Notes: generated from the sequence alone by a model not told the origin. A stretch of 36,674 bases of DNA from Natronospirales bacterium (GCA_021816765.1 JAKAXB010000017.1:1-36674), one strand, 5' to 3'. Positions 6,315-15,606 are shown, numbered from the stretch's first letter. A program made the numbers and translations.

Positions 6315-8522
6315 ATGAATACAGCATTCAGGTTTGCGGTCGCCATTGTGGCAGCGCTGCTTGCGGCGTTGCCGGTAGTGGCTGCCGACAAGGTTTCCCA
6401 GGATGGTTACACCATCGCGCAGATCTTTGCCAAACCGGGACTCACCGGCTATCACCCCGAGAGCATGGAATGGAGTCCGGATGGACGGCATTTTACCTAT
6501 CTGTTGCGCCGTCCGGGCAACGGGCTGGCGGATCTGTATATCGTGAACGCGGACACCGGTAAAGTATCTCTGCTGCTGAGCGCCAGGCAACTCGCCGGTG
6601 CCGCCGACCCCCCCAGCGCCATCAAGAACGAACGCGAACGGGAGCGCATCACGCGTTACCACGTGGCGAGCTATCACTGGTCGCCCAGGGGCGACGCCAT
6701 TTTTTATCTCAGCAACAATCAGGTGTATCTCTACAGTCTGGCGACGCATCAGATCACGCAAATTACCCATGCACCGGGCCGGAAGCGCGATCCGCAGCTC
6801 TCGCCGGACGAGCAGTGGGTCAGCTATGTGAGCGACGGCGACCTGCACTACCTGTCGCTGCGCGGCGGACCCATCTATACCGTTGCGCCTCACCAGGACG
6901 GGGTGCTGAACGGCGAGCTGGACTGGGTATATACCGAAGAACTGGCGCTGCGTTCCGCCTATGCCTGGTCACCGGACAGCCGTTACATCGCCTTCCTGCA
7001 GTTCGATGAACGCCCGGTGCACGGCTTTCCGCTCATCAACTACATGGATCAGCAGCCGGCGATCTACCTGCAGAAATATCCGACGGCGGGTGCACCCAAT
7101 CCCGTGGTACGGCTCGGTGTGCATGACCTGCTGTCCGACAAGACCGCGTGGATGGCCATGGCCGGTACGCCGAACACCTATCTTGCGCGTTTCGGCTGGC
7201 TGCCCCGGGGGGAGCGTGTGTACGGCGAAGTACTGAACCGTGCGCAGACCCAATTGCAACTGGTGACCGCCGATCCCGTCTCCGGACAAACCCGCACCCT
7301 GCTCATGCTCACGGACCCCGATTGGCTGGACGTGAATAATGATCTGTATTTCCTGAAAAGCGGCGGCTTCATCTGGAGTACGGACCAGGATGGTTGGCAT
7401 CATCTGTATTTTTTCAGCGATGACGGCCGTCTGGCACGCAAGCTGACGCGCGGCGACTACAATGTGCTCAAACTCGCCGGCGTGGACGAAAAGCGCGGTG
7501 TAGTGTATTTCACACGCTACACCCACGGTCCGCTCGACACCGAACTGTACCGTGTGTCGCTGCGCGGCGGCGAACCGAGCGCCGTGACCACCGGACCCGG
7601 CACCCACGACATTGACATGGGGCCGAAGGCCCTGCACTACCTGGACACGTATTCCAATGTCTTGACGCCGCCGTCCGTGACACTCGCGAACACGGACAAC
7701 GACCGGCGCTTTGTCATCCAGGCGGCGGCGAAACTGCCGTATCACTTCGAGAAGCCGCGGTTCTTTTCCATCCTTGCCGCCGACAACCGCACCCCCATTT
7801 ACGCACGCATGACGCTGCCGCCGGACTTCAATCCACAGAAGAAATATCCGGTAATCATGTACCAGTACGGCGGGCCGGATGAGCCGCCGGTGGTGCGTGA
7901 CATCTGGGGTGGTGAGCAGTTTCTTTTCGATCAATTGCTGCTGCAACAGGGCTTCATTTTGTTCGCCACCGATAACCGCGCCGCCACCTATTTCAGCCAC
8001 CGCGATCAGGCGCTCATCAAGCTGCATCTGGGCAAGCTGGAGCTGGACGATCAGTTGGCGGCCGTGAGCTGGCTCAAGTCGCGGCCCTATGTGGACGGCT
8101 CCCGCATCGGCATCTGGGGCTGGAGCTACGGCGGCTACATGACCACCTACGAACTCACGCACGCACCGGGCGTATGGCACGCCGGCATCGCCGTGGCGCC
8201 GGTGACCCGCTGGCAGGACTACGACTCCATCTACACCGAGCGTTACATGCGCACGCCGCAGGAGAACCCGGACGGATACAGGGAAAGTTCATCGGTGGCC
8301 GCGGCCGCCAACTTGAGCGATCCTTTGCTGCTCGTGGCCGGCACCGGCGACGACAATGTGCACTGGCAGAATACCCTGCAGTTCATCGAGGCGCTCATCC
8401 AGGCGGGCAAGCCCTACCAGTTGCTCATCTATCCCAACAAGACCCACGGCATTTCCGGCCCAAAGACGCGTACCCATCTGTTTACCGCGATGCAGCGCTT
8501 CTGGCTGGAACAGCTCAGATAA
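6315..8522 (+). CDS. Dipeptidyl peptidase IV, S9 family
   Basis: A 735-residue exported serine peptidase that releases Xaa-Pro (or Xaa-Ala) dipeptides from N-termini. A signal peptide (MNTAFRFAVAIVAALLAALP) is followed by the DPP IV beta-propeller. The double glutamate that holds the substrate amino group is present in DWVYTEEL (E208, E209). The C-terminal alpha/beta hydrolase has the triad S604 (GWSYGG), D679 (GTGDDNVHWQ) and H711 (KTHGIS). GGGAG sits 7 bases before the ATG at 6315, so I prefer it to the ATG at 6297 that abuts the MFS stop. Length and motifs look intact. It converges on the S10 array and shares the intergenic hairpin at 8542-8570. A periplasmic or secreted location is expected. 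Confidence 0.93.
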   Translation: MNTAFRFAVAIVAALLAALPVVAADKVSQDGYTIAQIFAKPGLTGYHPESMEWSPDGRHFTYLLRRPGNGLADLYIVNADTGKVSLLLSARQLAGAADPPSAIKNERERERITRYHVASYHWSPRGDAIFYLSNNQVYLYSLATHQITQITHAPGRKRDPQLSPDEQWVSYVSDGDLHYLSLRGGPIYTVAPHQDGVLNGELDWVYTEELALRSAYAWSPDSRYIAFLQFDERPVHGFPLINYMDQQPAIYLQKYPTAGAPNPVVRLGVHDLLSDKTAWMAMAGTPNTYLARFGWLPRGERVYGEVLNRAQTQLQLVTADPVSGQTRTLLMLTDPDWLDVNNDLYFLKSGGFIWSTDQDGWHHLYFFSDDGRLARKLTRGDYNVLKLAGVDEKRGVVYFTRYTHGPLDTELYRVSLRGGEPSAVTTGPGTHDIDMGPKALHYLDTYSNVLTPPSVTLANTDNDRRFVIQAAAKLPYHFEKPRFFSILAADNRTPIYARMTLPPDFNPQKKYPVIMYQYGGPDEPPVVRDIWGGEQFLFDQLLLQQGFILFATDNRAATYFSHRDQALIKLHLGKLELDDQLAAVSWLKSRPYVDGSRIGIWGWSYGGYMTTYELTHAPGVWHAGIAVAPVTRWQDYDSIYTERYMRTPQENPDGYRESSSVAAAANLSDPLLLVAGTGDDNVHWQNTLQFIEALIQAGKPYQLLIYPNKTHGISGPKTRTHLFTAMQRFWLEQLR

Positions 8523-8535
8523 CGCCGACGCTCCC

Positions 8536-8570
8536 AAAAAACTCCCTGCCCGCCGCAGGCGGGCAGGGAG
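8536..8570 (-). terminator. Rho-independent terminator of the S10 array, minus strand
   Basis: A perfect 13-bp stem, CTCCCTGCCCGCC (8542-8554) with GGCGGGCAGGGAG (8558-8570), closes a GCA loop. On the minus strand it is followed by six T residues. It lies just after the stop at 8584. The plus strand lacks a T-run, but the hairpin may still affect DPP IV mRNA. Confidence 0.9.
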
Positions 8571-8583
8571 ATGCATGACTCGC

Positions 8584-10122
8584 TTACTGCCAGGCGGCGC
8601 TGTCGTAAAAACGGGCGAGGTCCGTCCGGTATGCGGCCAGTGCCGGCAGGTGCAGATAGATCATGTGGCCGGACTCGTAGTAACCATACGTGATGTTTTT
8701 TCTGAGTGCCGCCGGCAGGCCCATGTGGTCGAGATCGTATTCAGTCTCGAAGAACGGCGTGGCAAAGTCGAAGTAACCATTGGCGGAGAACACCTTGAGG
8801 TTTGGATTTTTCACCATGGCATCGCGCAGATTTTCGGCCACGTCCATGAGCGGCCATTCCTGCCCATCGAGCCGCTGGCCGTTGTTCCAGTGCTTGCCGA
8901 CTACCGGATAATCGGTCACAAGGTAGGTGCGTGAGGTCTGATAATCGAGATCGTTCCTCAGGTACCAATTGAAGGCCGCGGTGAACGCCCCACTGATGGC
9001 TGCATCGGAAGGATCGTAGCCCGGACGTTCGCCGACACGGTCCCGGTCGAAACCGAGGAAGCGCGAATCGAGGCGCCCGGTTACCCGGTCCTCACCGCGC
9101 AGCAGCTCCTTCTCGAAGCGGCCGGGGGTGACGCGCAGGCGGATTTCCAGCAGGAACTTCACCGGCAGGCCGGTGTCGTTGTGCAACTGCTGCGCAATGG
9201 CCTGCGTTTCGACCGGGCTCAGCTTGTCGCCCTGAGCGAGTGCCCGCGCGTAGTCGCCCAAGGCGAAGCGGCGCACCTGTTGCAGGAAGACGGCGAGGTC
9301 GGCGGGTTTGTGGGGCAGCTTGTCGTGGTACCAGGCGGTGGCGGCCATGGTGGGAAGATAAAGCTCATAGGGCAGATCAAGGCTCAGCGGCGGACCGGGG
9401 AAATCCACGTAGGCGTTCAGGTACGAGGATTGCAGGATCACGCCGTTACAGGCGATGCCGTGCTGCTGCAGCCAGTCCACCAAGCCCGCGGCGCGAGTGG
9501 TGCCGTAACTCTCGCCCAGCAGGAACTTGGGGGAGTTCCAGCGGTTGTTGACGCTGAGATAGCGTTTGATGAATTTTCCGAAAGAGGCGATGTCGGCATC
9601 CGTGCCGTAGAAATCCTTGGGTGTGCCTGTACCCGCGAGGCGACTGAAGCCCGTGCCCATGGCGTCAATGAACACCAAGTCGCTGCGATCCAGCAGGCTG
9701 TAGCGATTGGGCACGATGCGGTAAGGGGCGGGCGGAGTCGCTCTGGCATCGGCCGTCTCGACGCGTACTGGACCGAAGGCGCCCATGTGCAGCCACACGG
9801 AGGAGGAGCCGGGGCCGCCGTTGAAGAGAAAAGTAAGCGGCCGCCGGGCGGAATTTTTAACGTCGTCCTCGGTATAGGCCACATAGAACATGCTGCCGAT
9901 GGCCTGGTTCTTGTCGTTGCGGATCAGGAGGTTTCCGGCGGTGGCGGTGTAGCGCAGGCGGCGGCCGTCGAGCGTGAGTGTGTGGTGGGTAACCACGCTG
10001 CGCTCTTTGAGCACCGGCAGCGCGGCCGCTGCGTTGGAGGCGGCGGGGGTTTCACCGGCATGCAGCGGCATGCCAGCCGCGAGCAGCATGGTGAGTGGCA
10101 GCGCCACAAGGATTTTTCTCAT
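8584..10122 (-). CDS. Secreted serine carboxypeptidase, S10 family (paralog 1)
   Basis: A 512-residue S10 (carboxypeptidase C/cathepsin A-like) enzyme that removes C-terminal residues. A signal peptide (MRKILVALPLTMLLAAGMPL) leads in. The oxyanion-hole motif is NGGPGSSS (about 101-108). The triad is S205 (GESYGTTR), D452 (NGYFDFATPF) and H486 (ESGHM). GAGGAA lies ahead of the ATG at 10122, which is preferred over the upstream in-frame ATG at 10179 that would lengthen the signal peptide into the preceding terminator. It is last in a run of four paralogs on this strand and has its own strong terminator. It converges on a DPP IV gene, which suggests cooperation in peptide breakdown. Confidence 0.93.
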   Translation of the reverse strand: MRKILVALPLTMLLAAGMPLHAGETPAASNAAAALPVLKERSVVTHHTLTLDGRRLRYTATAGNLLIRNDKNQAIGSMFYVAYTEDDVKNSARRPLTFLFNGGPGSSSVWLHMGAFGPVRVETADARATPPAPYRIVPNRYSLLDRSDLVFIDAMGTGFSRLAGTGTPKDFYGTDADIASFGKFIKRYLSVNNRWNSPKFLLGESYGTTRAAGLVDWLQQHGIACNGVILQSSYLNAYVDFPGPPLSLDLPYELYLPTMAATAWYHDKLPHKPADLAVFLQQVRRFALGDYARALAQGDKLSPVETQAIAQQLHNDTGLPVKFLLEIRLRVTPGRFEKELLRGEDRVTGRLDSRFLGFDRDRVGERPGYDPSDAAISGAFTAAFNWYLRNDLDYQTSRTYLVTDYPVVGKHWNNGQRLDGQEWPLMDVAENLRDAMVKNPNLKVFSANGYFDFATPFFETEYDLDHMGLPAALRKNITYGYYESGHMIYLHLPALAAYRTDLARFYDSAAWQ

Positions 10123-10133
10123 GACAGGTTCCT

Positions 10134-10164
10134 CAAGAAAACGCCCGCGGTGTCGCCGCGGGCG
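10134..10164 (-). terminator. Rho-independent terminator after S10 paralog 2
   Basis: The stem CGCCCGCGG (10142-10150) pairs with CCGCGGGCG (10156-10164). On the minus strand it is followed by TTTTCTTG. It lies between the stop of paralog 2 (10195) and the start of paralog 1 (10122), so the array is probably not one uninterrupted transcript. Confidence 0.85.
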
Positions 10165-10194
10165 TCGCATTTCATGCAACAGTTCAAGCCGCCG

Positions 10195-11757
10195 TCATTC
10201 GTGTTCCGTGCGGCCGTAGAACCTCACCAGATTGGCGTGCAGCTGCTTGAGCGAGGGCAGATGCTCGTAGAGCATGTGGCCGCAGTCGTAGTATTTGAGG
10301 GTGATGTTGCGGCGCAGGTTGGCCGGCAGGCCCATGTGGTCCACGGTGTATTGCGTGGCGAAGAACGGCGTGGCGAGATCGTAATAGCCGTTCTCGATTT
10401 CCACCTGCAGGTGCGGGTTGTAGCGCATCGCGTCGGCGAGGTCCACCGCCACGTTGGTGTAGCCCGGCCAGCCGAAGTCGCTGAACGGCCCGGTCTTGTG
10501 CTTCCAGTCCCAGTGGCGGTTGACCGTATCGCTCAGGATCACGTAGGTCCTGTCCTCGCCGAATTTCAGGGTCTGGCGCACGTAGCGGTTGAAGGCCGCG
10601 GTGTACGCGCCGGTGATGGCGTCGCTCTGGGGATCGTTGAAGGCATATTCGCCCAGTTCGTCCGCCGCCGCGCCCGAGTAGCGCGCATCGAGCCGGCCGG
10701 TGATGAGGCCGCGGCTTCTCTGCAGTTGCGCCATGAACTGGAACAGGTTCACCCGCAGTCGGGCGCGTTCCAGGTAGGTCTGGGAGAGGCCGGTGTAGGC
10801 GGAGAGTTTGGCGAGCACGTCGGCTTTCTCCTGCGGCGGCAGCGTGTCGCCTTTCATCAGGGCGTCGGTGTACTCACCGGCGGCGAATTGGCGCACCTGA
10901 TCGAGATACGCCGGCAGATCCGCCGGGCACTGCACCACTTTGTGGTAGCAGGCCGCCGCCGCGTAGCTCGGCAGGTACAGGATGTAGGGCTCGTCGTTGC
11001 CCGGATTGAAGCTCGCCGTCTGGAAATCCAGGATGGACGAGAGCAGCAGCACGCCGTTGAAATCCATGCCGTCGTGCTCCTGCAGGTAATTCACCAGGGC
11101 GGCGGAGCGGGTGGTGCCGTAGCTTTCGCCCAGCAGGTATTTGGGCGAGTTCCAGCGGTCATTGCGGCTCACGTAGTCATATATGAATTGTCCGAAGGAC
11201 GCGGCGTCGGCATCCACGCCGTAGAAATCCTTGGGTGTGCCCACGCCACCATGTTCCTTGTCCAGGATGCGGCTGAAACCGGTGCCCATGGCGTCAATGA
11301 ACACCAGGTCGCTGGCATCCAGCAGGCTGTATTGGTTGCTGACCACCGTGTAGGGAGCGGGCGGGGTGTGATGCGCATCGCCACTGATCACGCGCACCGG
11401 GCCGAAGGCGCCCATGTGCAGCCACACGGAGGAGGAGCCGGGGCCGCCGTTGTAGAGAAAGGTGATGGGGCGGGTGCTCGGATGCTTCACCCCGTCCTTG
11501 ACATAGGCCACGTAGAACATGCTGCCGGTGGGTTTGCCCGCCTGGTTCTTGAGAATGATCGTACCGGCGGTGGCGGTGTAGTCAATGCGTCTGCCGTCCA
11601 CCGTGACGCTACCGTGGGTGACGGACTGTTCCGCCTTGGGCGCGGCGGCACCGGTGCTCTGGGCGGCCTTTGCGTGGGCCGGCGCCGCGGCGGCAAAGCC
11701 GGCGTTGCCGAAGGCCAGGAAGCCGGCGACGGTCAGCAGGGTTAAAAGGCGTTTCAT
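10195..11757 (-). CDS. Secreted serine carboxypeptidase, S10 family (paralog 2)
   Basis: A 520-residue S10 peptidase with signal peptide MKRLLTLLTVAGFLAFGNAG and an alanine-rich lead. NGGPGSSS forms the oxyanion motif. The triad is S212 (GESYGTTR), D460 (NGYYDLATPF) and H494 (DCGHM). A strong GGAGGTT lies just before the ATG. Tandem paralogs stand on both sides. Compared with paralog 1 it keeps all active-site blocks but differs in the mid-domain (about residues 225-430), the region expected to shape the substrate pocket, so different side-chain preferences are plausible. Confidence 0.93.
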   Translation of the reverse strand: MKRLLTLLTVAGFLAFGNAGFAAAAPAHAKAAQSTGAAAPKAEQSVTHGSVTVDGRRIDYTATAGTIILKNQAGKPTGSMFYVAYVKDGVKHPSTRPITFLYNGGPGSSSVWLHMGAFGPVRVISGDAHHTPPAPYTVVSNQYSLLDASDLVFIDAMGTGFSRILDKEHGGVGTPKDFYGVDADAASFGQFIYDYVSRNDRWNSPKYLLGESYGTTRSAALVNYLQEHDGMDFNGVLLLSSILDFQTASFNPGNDEPYILYLPSYAAAACYHKVVQCPADLPAYLDQVRQFAAGEYTDALMKGDTLPPQEKADVLAKLSAYTGLSQTYLERARLRVNLFQFMAQLQRSRGLITGRLDARYSGAAADELGEYAFNDPQSDAITGAYTAAFNRYVRQTLKFGEDRTYVILSDTVNRHWDWKHKTGPFSDFGWPGYTNVAVDLADAMRYNPHLQVEIENGYYDLATPFFATQYTVDHMGLPANLRRNITLKYYDCGHMLYEHLPSLKQLHANLVRFYGRTEHE

Positions 11758-11838
11758 GGAAACCTCCTCGATTAAAGGGGCGAACAGGGTAACCGCTCCA
11801 CCGGTGCAGGACCAGCCGCGAGCGTGACGTTTGTCATC

Positions 11839-13407
11839 TCATCCGCGGGTGCCGCGGGAGGCCCCGGCGATGAAGGCGTCTATGTTGTGCGAGAGCGCCG
11901 GCAGCGCCTTGGGATTGACGTACAGCATGTGGCCCACGGGGTAGTAGTCTTCGTGGATGTTGCCCGCGAGCGAAGCGGGCAGACCCATGTGGCTCAAGGT
12001 GTAATTGGTGGCGAAAAACGGCGTCGCCATGTCGTAATAGCCGTTGTTCATCATGAGCTGCATGCCCGGGTCGTTATTCATGGCGCGCGCCAGCGCCGGG
12101 GCCACGTCGCGCGCGTGCAGATTGCCGACGCCGCTGCCCAGGCTGTTCAGTGGTGAACGGTAGTCCCAGTTCCAGGCTTTGAACACCTTGCCGCTGTCCT
12201 GTTTGTACAGACGTGCGCTGGTGTAATGCAGGCTGTGGACCAGATAGTCGTCGAAGCTCGCCGTGAGTGCGCCCCAGATGGCGGTGGTGGAGGCGCCCGC
12301 AGCGCTTCGCCCCGGGATGGGCAGCAACGGCTGCATCTCCGGGGTGGTGAAGCGCGCATCGTAGCGGCCGGTCATGGCGTATGCGCTGCCCAGCAGCCGG
12401 CGCATGTACACCGGCAGGGTCATGCGCAGGTCGGCCTCCCTCCACAGGCTGGCGGGAATGCCGGTGAACCCCGCAAGCCGCGTCGCGATGCGCTGCTTTT
12501 CGACTGGCGCCAGGTGATCACCGGCGAACAGTGCCTGCAGGTACTCGTTGCCAGCGAAGCGTTCCGCCCGGGCCACCAGCGCCGGCAGACTCGGCGGTTG
12601 CGGATGCAGCCGGTGGTGGTACCAGGCTACCGCCGCGTAAGAAGGCAGATACAATGCGTAGGGGAGGTCGTTGCCGGCACGGAAGTTGATGGTGGGCAGA
12701 TCCAGCACCGTGGAGCACAGGATCACGCCGTTGACGTACACGCCCTTCTGCACCAAATCCTGGGCCAGCACCGCCGAGCGCGTGGTGCCGTAACTCTCGC
12801 CCAACAGGAACTTGGGGGAGTTCCAGCGCCCGAAACACGTGAGATAGCGCTGGATGAACTGGGTAAAGGCAGCGGCATCGCCGCTGATGCCATAGAACAT
12901 CTTGGGCTTGCCTTTGCCCACTATGCGGCTGTAGCCGGTGCCCACCGCGTCAATAAATACCAGATCGGTGCTCTGCAGAATGCTGTCGTCGTTGTTCACC
13001 AGCCGGTAGGGCGGTTGCTCCGCCTGGATGTCGCCCGGGGCCGGCCACACGATGCGCCGCGGCCCGAAACCGCCGACGTCCACCAAGGCCGAGGCGAAGC
13101 CCGGGCCGCCGTTGTAGGCGAAGGTCAGCGGCCGTGCGGCGGGGTTTTTCACCCCGTTCCGGGTGTAGGCGATGTAGAACACGCTTGCTGTGGGCTGGTG
13201 CTTGGCGTCATACAGCAGCAGCGTGCCGGCGGTGGCGGTGTAATCCATGCGCTTGCCGTCGATCACCACGCTGTGGTGGGTCACGACGCTGCGCTCCTTG
13301 GGCACCGGTGCCGGCTTGACGGCGGGCGCCGCCTTGTCGGTCGCGAACGCGGCGGAGACGGTGAACAAGGCAAGCAGGCACAGGCAGACGGCAAGCAATC
13401 GTTTCAT
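11839..13407 (-). CDS. Secreted S10 family carboxypeptidase with altered oxyanion motif (paralog 3)
   Basis: A 522-residue S10 peptidase with signal peptide MKRLLAVCLCLLALFTVSAA. The triad is S205 (GESYGTTR), D459 (NGYYDMATPF) and H493 (PVGHM). The block that is NGGPGSSS in most paralogs is NGGPGFASA here, and the conserved WLHMGAFGP is replaced by LVDVGGFGP, so catalysis or specificity may differ. The ATG at 13407 is chosen because the signal peptide starts there; the longer frame reaches into the duplicated spacer. The first ~115 residues are very close to paralog 4 and the upstream spacers are homologous, indicating tandem duplication. Confidence 0.92.
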   Translation of the reverse strand: MKRLLAVCLCLLALFTVSAAFATDKAAPAVKPAPVPKERSVVTHHSVVIDGKRMDYTATAGTLLLYDAKHQPTASVFYIAYTRNGVKNPAARPLTFAYNGGPGFASALVDVGGFGPRRIVWPAPGDIQAEQPPYRLVNNDDSILQSTDLVFIDAVGTGYSRIVGKGKPKMFYGISGDAAAFTQFIQRYLTCFGRWNSPKFLLGESYGTTRSAVLAQDLVQKGVYVNGVILCSTVLDLPTINFRAGNDLPYALYLPSYAAVAWYHHRLHPQPPSLPALVARAERFAGNEYLQALFAGDHLAPVEKQRIATRLAGFTGIPASLWREADLRMTLPVYMRRLLGSAYAMTGRYDARFTTPEMQPLLPIPGRSAAGASTTAIWGALTASFDDYLVHSLHYTSARLYKQDSGKVFKAWNWDYRSPLNSLGSGVGNLHARDVAPALARAMNNDPGMQLMMNNGYYDMATPFFATNYTLSHMGLPASLAGNIHEDYYPVGHMLYVNPKALPALSHNIDAFIAGASRGTRG

Positions 13408-13459
13408 GGAAATCCCCCCATGATGGCAGGCGGACCCACGCCCCTGCGCGGGTTTACCC

Positions 13460-13552
13460 CTAGGACCGGAAATGTCAGGCGGCGTTCCGGTGGCTGGCGG
13501 ATTTTTCCCGGGACCGGGCTGAAAGTCCAGCCGCCTCCCCCAGGGAGGCGGC
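13460..13552 (-). repeat. Duplicated intergenic spacer, copy A
   Basis: About 93 bases upstream of paralog 3 match the 92 bases at 15177-15268 upstream of paralog 4. They share CTAGGACC, GGCGGCGTTCCGGTG and a CCGCCTCCC hairpin in the same order and spacing. This shows that the duplication unit included non-coding sequence. Confidence 0.8.
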
Positions 13553-13553
13553 T
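13529..13553 (-). terminator. Hairpin after S10 paralog 4, probable terminator
   Basis: AGCCGCCTCCC (13529-13539) pairs with GGGAGGCGGCT (13543-13553), an 11-bp stem with a 3-base loop. It lies 28 bases past the stop of paralog 4 on the minus strand. The following T-run is weak (GGACTTTC), so termination may be partial. Confidence 0.6.
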
Positions 13554-13580
13554 GCAAAAGGGTGTCAAGCGCGGATCGCC

Positions 13581-15119
13581 TCAGCGGCGGGTGGCTCGTC
13601 CGTAGAAGGCGTCGAGGTCGTGGTGCAGTTTCGCCAGCGCCTTGGGGTTCAGGTAGAGCATATGCCCGGCGGGGTAGTAGCCGAAGGTGATGTTATGTTG
13701 CAGTCCCGCCGGCAGGTTGGCGTGGGAGATGTCGTATTCGGTGCGGAAGAACGGCGTGGCGAGATCGTAGAGGCCGTTAGCGCTGAAGATCAGCAGGTGC
13801 GGATTCATCACCAGTGCGTCGCGCAGGTCGGGAACCGCATCGGCCACCACGTATTTCTGGCCGTTCACCACATGCGCCCAGTCCCAGTGGCTGTTGGCGG
13901 TCATGTTGAGTCCCACATAATGACGCCGCGTGCGGTAATCCAGGTCGTGCTCCAGGTAATAGCGGAAGCCGGCGTTGAAGGCGGCGGACACTGCATTGGC
14001 GCTGGCATCCTGCCGGGCAGACGCGCCCACCAAGTCCAGGTCCGGCTCGTCGTAGCGGGCATCGAAGCGCCCGATCTCTTTGCCTTTGCCGTGCAGCAGC
14101 GCCTTCAGAAAGCGCGACAGGGACACCCGCAGGTTGGATTCGATGAGGTAGCGCTCACTCAGCCCGGTGTACGCGTGCAAACGCGCTGCCACGGCATTGC
14201 GTTCGCTTGCGCTCAGGGCATCGCCCTGGGCGAGTGCGGCGGCGTAGGGTCCGATGGCGAAGGCCCGAACCTGCCGCAGATAGCTTTCAAGATCCGCGGG
14301 GCAGCGGGTGACTTGGTGGTAACAGGCCACCGCGGCGTAGGACGGCAGGGTGAGTTCGTAGCGCAGGTCGTTGGAGTAGCGCGGTACGAAGCCGTCTTCG
14401 GGACCAGTTTCCGCGAAATTGAGAATGCTGGAGAGCAGGATCACCCCGTTCAGATTATCGCCCTGCTGTTCCAGGTAGTTGGCGAGTGCCACCGAGCGGA
14501 AAGTGCCGTAGCTTTCTCCCAGCAGGAACAGCGGCGAGTTCCAGCGGTCGTATTTTGTGAGATAACGCTGGATGAACGCGCCGAAGGATTTCACGTCCTG
14601 ATCCACGCCCCAGAAATGCTTGGCCGGCGTCTTGCCGAGCGTGATGCTGTAGCCGGTACCCACCGCGTCAATAAATACCAGATCGGTTTTATTCAGCAGA
14701 CTGTATTGGTTATTCACCAGCCGGTAGGGCGGCGGCGGAGCGAACTTGGCGTTGGGGATTTGCACGCGCCGCGGACCGAAGCCGCCGATGTTCACCCAAT
14801 TCGAAGAGGCTCCGGGGCCGCCGTTGTAGGCGAAGGTCAGCGGCCGTTCGGCGGGGTTTTTCACCCCGTCCCGGGTGTAAGCGATATAAAACACGCTCGC
14901 TTCGGGCTGGTCCTTGGCGTTGCGCAGCACCAGGGTGCCGGCGGTGGCGGTATAACCAATGCGCTTGCCGCCGACCACCACACTGTGGTGGGTTACGACG
15001 CTGCGCTCCTTGGGCAGCGGTGCCGGTTTGACGGCGGGCGCCGCCTTGTCGGCCGCGAACGCGGCGGAGACGGTGAGCAGAGCGAGCAGGCACAGGCAGA
15101 CAGCGGTCAGTCGTTGCAT
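13581..15119 (-). CDS. Secreted serine carboxypeptidase, S10 family (paralog 4)
   Basis: A 512-residue S10 peptidase with signal peptide MQRLTAVCLCLLALLTVSAA. The oxyanion motif is NGGPGASS. The triad is S203 (GESYGTFR), D452 (NGLYDLATPF) and H486 (PAGHM). It is nearly identical to paralog 3 through the signal peptide and first beta strands (shared AAPAVKPAP and KERSVVTHHSVV), then diverges. It is the first gene of the minus-strand run and is preceded by copy B of the duplicated spacer and then by a truncated MFS gene. Confidence 0.93.
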   Translation of the reverse strand: MQRLTAVCLCLLALLTVSAAFAADKAAPAVKPAPLPKERSVVTHHSVVVGGKRIGYTATAGTLVLRNAKDQPEASVFYIAYTRDGVKNPAERPLTFAYNGGPGASSNWVNIGGFGPRRVQIPNAKFAPPPPYRLVNNQYSLLNKTDLVFIDAVGTGYSITLGKTPAKHFWGVDQDVKSFGAFIQRYLTKYDRWNSPLFLLGESYGTFRSVALANYLEQQGDNLNGVILLSSILNFAETGPEDGFVPRYSNDLRYELTLPSYAAVACYHQVTRCPADLESYLRQVRAFAIGPYAAALAQGDALSASERNAVAARLHAYTGLSERYLIESNLRVSLSRFLKALLHGKGKEIGRFDARYDEPDLDLVGASARQDASANAVSAAFNAGFRYYLEHDLDYRTRRHYVGLNMTANSHWDWAHVVNGQKYVVADAVPDLRDALVMNPHLLIFSANGLYDLATPFFRTEYDISHANLPAGLQHNITFGYYPAGHMLYLNPKALAKLHHDLDAFYGRATRR

Positions 15120-15176
15120 GGGAATCCCCCGGTTGAATGCAGTTGAGGTGCGCGACCCCGAGCCACGGACCCTCCT

Positions 15177-15268
15177 CTAGGACCCGGAAAGCCGGGCGGC
15201 GTTCCGGTGACCCGCGATTTTTTCCGGGACAGACGGGGAAATCCGGCCGCCTCCCGCGGGGAGGCCGC
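15177..15268 (-). repeat. Duplicated intergenic spacer, copy B
   Basis: This is the partner of 13460-13552. It contains a GCCGCCTCCC (15246-15255) / GGGAGGCCGC hairpin with one mismatch that matches the terminator hairpin of copy A. Here the hairpin follows the truncated MFS gene rather than a peptidase. Confidence 0.75.
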
Positions 15269-15298
15269 TGGGTCGGGCACGGATCCGGTGTAGCTGGG

Positions 15299-15606
15299 TC
15301 AGCGCGCTGCCACGTGGCGTGGGATTTCGGAGCGGAATAGCGTCAGGGACAACGCGGCGAGCATGAACTCGACGAGCGCGAATGTGCTAAGCGCGGCGGT
15401 GAAGCCCAGGCGCAGAACCTCACCGAAAACCAGGCTACCGAGACCGAAGCCGATGAACAGCGTGAAGACGTTCAAGCCCATCGCCTGTCCCGGCCGCTTC
15501 CCACCGAGGGAGGTAACGATGCCCGCAAACAGCGGCTGGGTCATGTCGTAACCCAGCGAGAGCAGTATCGCGATGACCGGCGCGAGGACCTTGGGAAAGC
15601 CCAGGA
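15299..15606 (-). pseudogene. MFS transporter, C-terminal fragment
   Basis: The open frame reads LGFPKVLAPVIAILLSLGYD, then MTQPLFAGIVTSLGGKRPGQ and AMGLNVFTLFIGFGLGSLVF. These are the last two or three membrane helices of a major facilitator, ending at a TGA at 15299. The remaining ~75% of a normal transporter is absent: sequence upstream of 15606 has no MFS pattern and runs into the next gene's 3' end. It is a decayed remnant at the junction between the peptidase array and the metal-resistance block. Confidence 0.75.

Noticed and set aside
9181-11745. 854-codon open frame on the plus strand
   Set aside because: It is antisense to S10 paralogs 1 and 2, whose signal peptides, triads and ribosome-binding sites are clear. 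The translation is repetitive and rich in His, Val and Gly, as expected from an antisense shadow of high-GC coding DNA.
12226-15146. Two further long plus-strand frames (459 and 508 codons)
   Set aside because: Antisense to S10 paralogs 3 and 4, with the same kind of low-information translation and no domain pattern.
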